Positions 5,010 through 7,432 of a stretch of DNA of 7,432 nt are shown here, one piece after another. The notes beneath the pieces were generated by a model. It saw nothing but the letters and a program-made list of their open reading frames with translations, did not search any database and was not told the DNA's origin. Source of the stretch: JBBSIG01 sp038232215 (GTDB taxonomy: Bacteria; Actinomycetota; Thermoleophilia; Gaiellales; Gaiellaceae); the NCBI GenBank assembly GCA_038232215.1, contig JBBSIG010000131.1, positions 1-7,432 on the forward strand, in the 5' to 3' direction. The position numbers were made by a program, and so were the translations under genes. How positions within the stretch are numbered: the stretch's first letter is position 1; each line of letters opens with the position of its first letter.

Positions 5010-5432
5010 TCATTCCAGGACGATCGTGACGGGGCCGTCGTTCGTCAGCGAGACCGCCATGCGCGCGCCGAAGACGCCGGTCTCGACGGCAACCCCGAGC
5101 GCGGAGAGCGCGGCGCAGAACGCCCTGTAGAGCGGCTCGGCGGCCTCCGGTCGGGCGGCGTGGCCGAAGCTCGGCCGGGTCCCCTTCGTCGTCTCGGCGA
5201 TCAGGGTGAACTGGCTGACGACGAGCGCCGCACCGCCGACGTCCAGCAGACTTCGCGCGAAGCGTCCGTCCCCGTCCTCGAAGATTCGCAGGCGCGCGAC
5301 GCGCCGCGCGAGCCGGTCGGCGTCGGCGGGCACGTCGGTGTCGGCGACCCCGAGCAGGATGCAGAGACCGGCGCCGATCCCCCCGCCGGGAACGGCGCGG
5401 GCCTGCGAGACCCCCTGGACGACGGCCCTCAG
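5010..5432 (-). CDS. dtd: D-aminoacyl-tRNA deacylase, with a probable CTG start
   Basis: Homodimeric cytoplasmic enzyme that hydrolyses D-amino acids, and glycine mischarged on tRNAAla, from tRNAs. From the CTG the protein has 140 residues, near the usual 145. Family motifs are present: RAVVQ (2-6), GAGLCILLGVA (20-30), RIFED (49-53), SQFTL (73-77), RPSF (86-89) and the C-terminal NDGPVT (131-136), which carries the Gly-cisPro selectivity element. No ATG, GTG or TTG occurs near the expected N-terminus. The only such start is GTG at 5540, which would overlap the TPR gene by about 110 bases and add 36 residues with no family counterpart. The CTG overlaps the TPR stop as CTGA, so coupled translation is plausible. 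Against the E. coli enzyme as I recall it, the first hairpin is about four residues shorter and QRV reads QGV. The fold and motifs are clear; the start is less sure. Confidence 0.9.
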   Translation of the reverse strand: MRAVVQGVSQARAVPGGGIGAGLCILLGVADTDVPADADRLARRVARLRIFEDGDGRFARSLLDVGGAALVVSQFTLIAETTKGTRPSFGHAARPEAAEPLYRAFCAALSALGVAVETGVFGARMAVSLTNDGPVTIVLE

Positions 5433-5779
5433 CTGAGGTCGCGGATCCGCGAGGCGTAGTGCTCGCTCTCCGGCCGGAGCGAGCTCGCGAGCTTGTAGTG
5501 GCCGTTCGCCCTCGCGTCCTCCCCGCGCTTCTCGAGACACCGCCCGAGCGCGTAGTGCGCGTAGTCGTCGTTCGGAGCGAGCTCGAGCATCTTCCGGAAC
5601 TCCTCCTCCGCCTCCGCGTAGCGTCCGATGCGGAAGTACGCGATTCCGAGCGCCTCGCGAATGGAGGCCTTGTCCGGCTCCCGCCGCTTCGCCTTCTCGA
5701 GCGGCACGGTGGCCTGTGCGGCCCGTCCGTCGGCCAGGTGAGCGCGGCCCTGCTGAAAGAAGTCGTAGGTCTCGCTCAT
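5429..5779 (-). CDS. Small TPR-repeat protein
   Basis: Soluble protein of 116 residues made almost wholly of tetratricopeptide repeats, which act as protein-binding scaffolds. Three repeat-like units are visible at about 4-36, 38-71 and 72-105; the middle one is the most canonical (LGIAYFRIGRYAEAEEEFRKMLELAPND). There is no signal peptide, membrane segment or catalytic domain, so no specific partner can be named. The ATG at 5779 is chosen because the repeats start right after it. An in-frame TTG ten codons upstream is possible, but the GGAGGGAG sequence near the transglutaminase stop is too far from either to settle it. The stop overlaps the dtd CTG. It lies 55 bases after the transglutaminase gene and was probably co-transcribed with it. 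Confidence 0.85.
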   Translation of the reverse strand: MSETYDFFQQGRAHLADGRAAQATVPLEKAKRREPDKASIREALGIAYFRIGRYAEAEEEFRKMLELAPNDDYAHYALGRCLEKRGEDARANGHYKLASSLRPESEHYASRIRDLS

Positions 5780-5834
5780 CTCGCCGACAGAGTCAACCGG
5801 ACGCGTCAAGTGCGAGCGCCGACTCTCCCTCCGA
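5780..5834. other. Short spacer between the transglutaminase and TPR genes
   Basis: On the minus strand the 55 bases contain GGAGGGAG near the upstream gene's stop and two TTGAC sequences ten bases apart. No matching -10 element sits at a proper distance, and no hairpin with a U-tract is seen. I therefore read it as an intra-operon spacer. Confidence 0.4.
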
Positions 5835-7432
5835 TCACGGCGCAAAGCCGAGCGAGCGCAGCGAGAGCAGCCCGCGCAGGCGGTCGAAGCGTCCTCTGCG
5901 GTGGCGGATCCGGCGCCTGACCTCTCGGAGCTCCCGACGGGCCCGAGCGGCGGCCTCGGCGGCCCGCTCGGGCGGGCCGAAGCGGGCCGCGCTCGCGGCG
6001 GCCACGAACTCCCGGGCATCGACGGAGAGCTGTGCCTCCACGGCGGCGCCGAGCTCGTGCAGCGTGGCGCTCCGACCCGGCCCGGGCTCCAGGCGCTGGT
6101 CGACGAGGTAGTCGACGAGCTCCCTCCGGTATGCGCCCGCGAGGCGGCGCGGGTCGCGGATGAGGAGGCAGCTCCAGCGCCGGAGCAGCTTCGCGGAGAC
6201 GACCGCCGCGACGAGCAGCAGGCCGACGAGCGCGAGGAGCCGCAGCAGGCTCTCTCCCCCCGGGCGCGGGCCGTCGCCGGACCGGCCCGCCTCCCGGCGG
6301 GCGTCGGCGCCGCCGGCGAGCCCCCCGCCGGAGGCCGCGTCGACCCGAGCGCTCGGCTTCCGGTCGAGCGCCCCGAGCGCTCTCCGCCCCGCGAGGGCGA
6401 GGATCTGCCCGGCGGAGGCGGCGTCGAACCGGGGCGAGGCGGTCGTGTACGCCCCCGAGAGCTCGGCGCGCCCAGGCGTGGGGTCGAAGGGCAGCCAGCC
6501 GTAGCCGCTGAACCAGACCTCGACCCACGTATGAGCGTCGCGGTCGGTCACGGTCCACGTGCCGCTCCGCGCGTCGTAGCGGCCGCTCGTGAAGCCGGCC
6601 GCGACTCGGGCCGGGATGCCGAGGTAGCGCAGCATCAGGGCCATCGAGCCAGCGAACTGCTGGCAGTAGCCGCGTCGGCTCCGCTCGACGAAGGCGACGA
6701 GCGGTGGCTCGGAGCCGGCTCCCGGCGGGTGCTCGTCATACGTGAAGGCACCGCTCCTCCGCAGCCAGGCCTCGAGGGCCACGACCGCGGCATACGGCGT
6801 CCGCGGAGCGCCGGCGACCTCCCTGGCTCGGGCATAGAGGCCGGCGTAGGGCCTGAGCAACGGGTGCCGGAAGAGCCGCGCGACCGTCTCCTCGCGGCCC
6901 GGCTCGCCGAACGGCGGCAGCTGGACCTCGTGCTGGACGCGGAGATAGCGCCCGTCGCGGACGAGCTCGACCGGATACCGCGGCAGCGAGCGCGCGAGCT
7001 GCACGGGCGAAGGGCTCGGCGCGTAGCTCCAGACCGTGTAGCGGTCGCCGCTCCGCAGCCCGTCCGGCACGAGCGCGACGCCGCCGGCGGCGGCAACGAC
7101 GCGGCCGAGCGAGCGAGCGTCGTAGGCGACCGGCTCGCTCCCACCCACGAGGTGGTCGTCCCGAAGCCCGGCGACCGTCACGACGCTCTTCGTCCAGGCT
7201 GCCCGCTTCCGTCCCGCCGGGGGCAGGAGCGGGTCCCGAGACGGCGATTCCCCGGTGAGCAGCGGAGTGGACAGGAGCGGCGAGAGCTCCTCCACCCACC
7301 GGTCGCCGGAGAACCGGTTGAGCGTCGTCGCGCGCCAGTAGAGCGGGCGCTTCGACGCCTCGATCCGCAGCACCGTCGTCGGCTCTCGCGGGAAGCGGAT
7401 CCCGCCGTAGTCGGAGTTCCAGACGTACCGGA
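5835..7432 (-). CDS. Membrane-anchored transglutaminase-like protein (TgpA type), 5' end outside the window
   Basis: The frame is open to the right edge, so the N-terminus, which in this family carries several membrane helices (DUF3488/TgpA_N), is missing; 531 residues are visible. The visible part starts in the extracytoplasmic region (WNSDYGG, YWRATTLNRFSGDRW). It continues into a transglutaminase core with the full Cys-His-Asp triad: Cys in RRGYCQQFAG (codon 6663-6665), His in DAHTWVEVW (6531-6533) and Asp in FDPTPG (6483-6485). A Gly/Ala/Arg-rich linker follows, then one membrane helix (LLRLLALVGLLLVAAVVSA, about 6187-6250) and a cytoplasmic Arg-rich domain resembling DUF4129. The intact triad suggests a working cysteine transferase or protease acting outside the membrane; substrates are unknown for most members. 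In actinobacteria such genes often follow MoxR and DUF58 genes, which would lie beyond the window. An internal GTG at 7373 is not the true start. Confidence 0.92.
   Translation of the reverse strand, partial: RYVWNSDYGGIRFPREPTTVLRIEASKRPLYWRATTLNRFSGDRWVEELSPLLSTPLLTGESPSRDPLLPPAGRKRAAWTKSVVTVAGLRDDHLVGGSEPVAYDARSLGRVVAAAGGVALVPDGLRSGDRYTVWSYAPSPSPVQLARSLPRYPVELVRDGRYLRVQHEVQLPPFGEPGREETVARLFRHPLLRPYAGLYARAREVAGAPRTPYAAVVALEAWLRRSGAFTYDEHPPGAGSEPPLVAFVERSRRGYCQQFAGSMALMLRYLGIPARVAAGFTSGRYDARSGTWTVTDRDAHTWVEVWFSGYGWLPFDPTPGRAELSGAYTTASPRFDAASAGQILALAGRRALGALDRKPSARVDAASGGGLAGGADARREAGRSGDGPRPGGESLLRLLALVGLLLVAAVVSAKLLRRWSCLLIRDPRRLAGAYRRELVDYLVDQRLEPGPGRSATLHELGAAVEAQLSVDAREFVAAASAARFGPPERAAEAAARARRELREVRRRIRHRRGRFDRLRGLLSLRSLGFAP

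Noticed and set aside
5433..5540. Longer Dtd starting at GTG 5540
   Set aside because: It would overlap the TPR gene by about 110 bases, add a non-homologous 36-residue N-terminus, and has no ribosome binding site.
5806..6558. Minus-strand open frame of 250 codons overlapping the transglutaminase gene
   Set aside because: Out-of-frame, Arg/Pro-rich translation of the transglutaminase C-terminal half, which is clearly coded in another frame.
5835..7432. Transglutaminase/TPR pair as a novel defence or secretion system
   Set aside because: The transglutaminase has the standard TgpA arrangement and the TPR protein is generic. Nothing in the sequence links them to an immune or secretion function.

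Overview
The window comes from a very GC-rich bacterium, most likely an actinobacterium. The protein sequences and gene order (no ylxQ between ylxR and infB, a short IF2, and a transglutaminase/TPR/dtd block upstream of rimP) fit the Thermoleophilia (Gaiellales/Solirubrobacterales) best. That assignment is an inference from recalled family sequences, not a search. All eight recognised genes lie on the minus strand, so transcription runs from right to left, and the large plus-strand open frames are GC-driven shadows.

Reading in the direction of transcription, the window opens inside a membrane-anchored transglutaminase-like protein (TgpA type with a DUF4129-like tail, 5' end outside the window). 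It is followed by a 116-residue TPR protein and then by D-aminoacyl-tRNA deacylase (dtd), whose only plausible start is a CTG overlapping the TPR stop as CTGA. A 264-base non-coding stretch follows. It holds two inverted repeats, a candidate extended -10 promoter, and an intrinsic-terminator-shaped hairpin with eight U residues that runs straight into the Shine-Dalgarno of the next gene.

The second half is the conserved translation/transcription operon rimP-nusA-ylxR-infB. Its genes are packed with gaps or overlaps of a few bases, so they are probably translationally coupled. RimP matures the 30S subunit, NusA controls pausing and termination, YlxR (RnpM) is an RNA-binding RNase P modulator, and InfB is initiation factor IF2. 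A 273-base non-coding gap with a degenerate tandem repeat of about 98 bases then precedes ylxP (DUF503). The expected next gene, rbfA, would begin beyond the left edge.

The coding content is mostly housekeeping, and I see no defence system, CRISPR array, tRNA, rRNA or intact mobile element. The points worth a second look are the compact leader with an attenuator-like terminator ahead of rimP-nusA, a Cys/His zinc-finger-like motif and an N-domain insertion in NusA, the non-canonical dtd start, and a family of small intergenic repeats shared by the two non-coding gaps.
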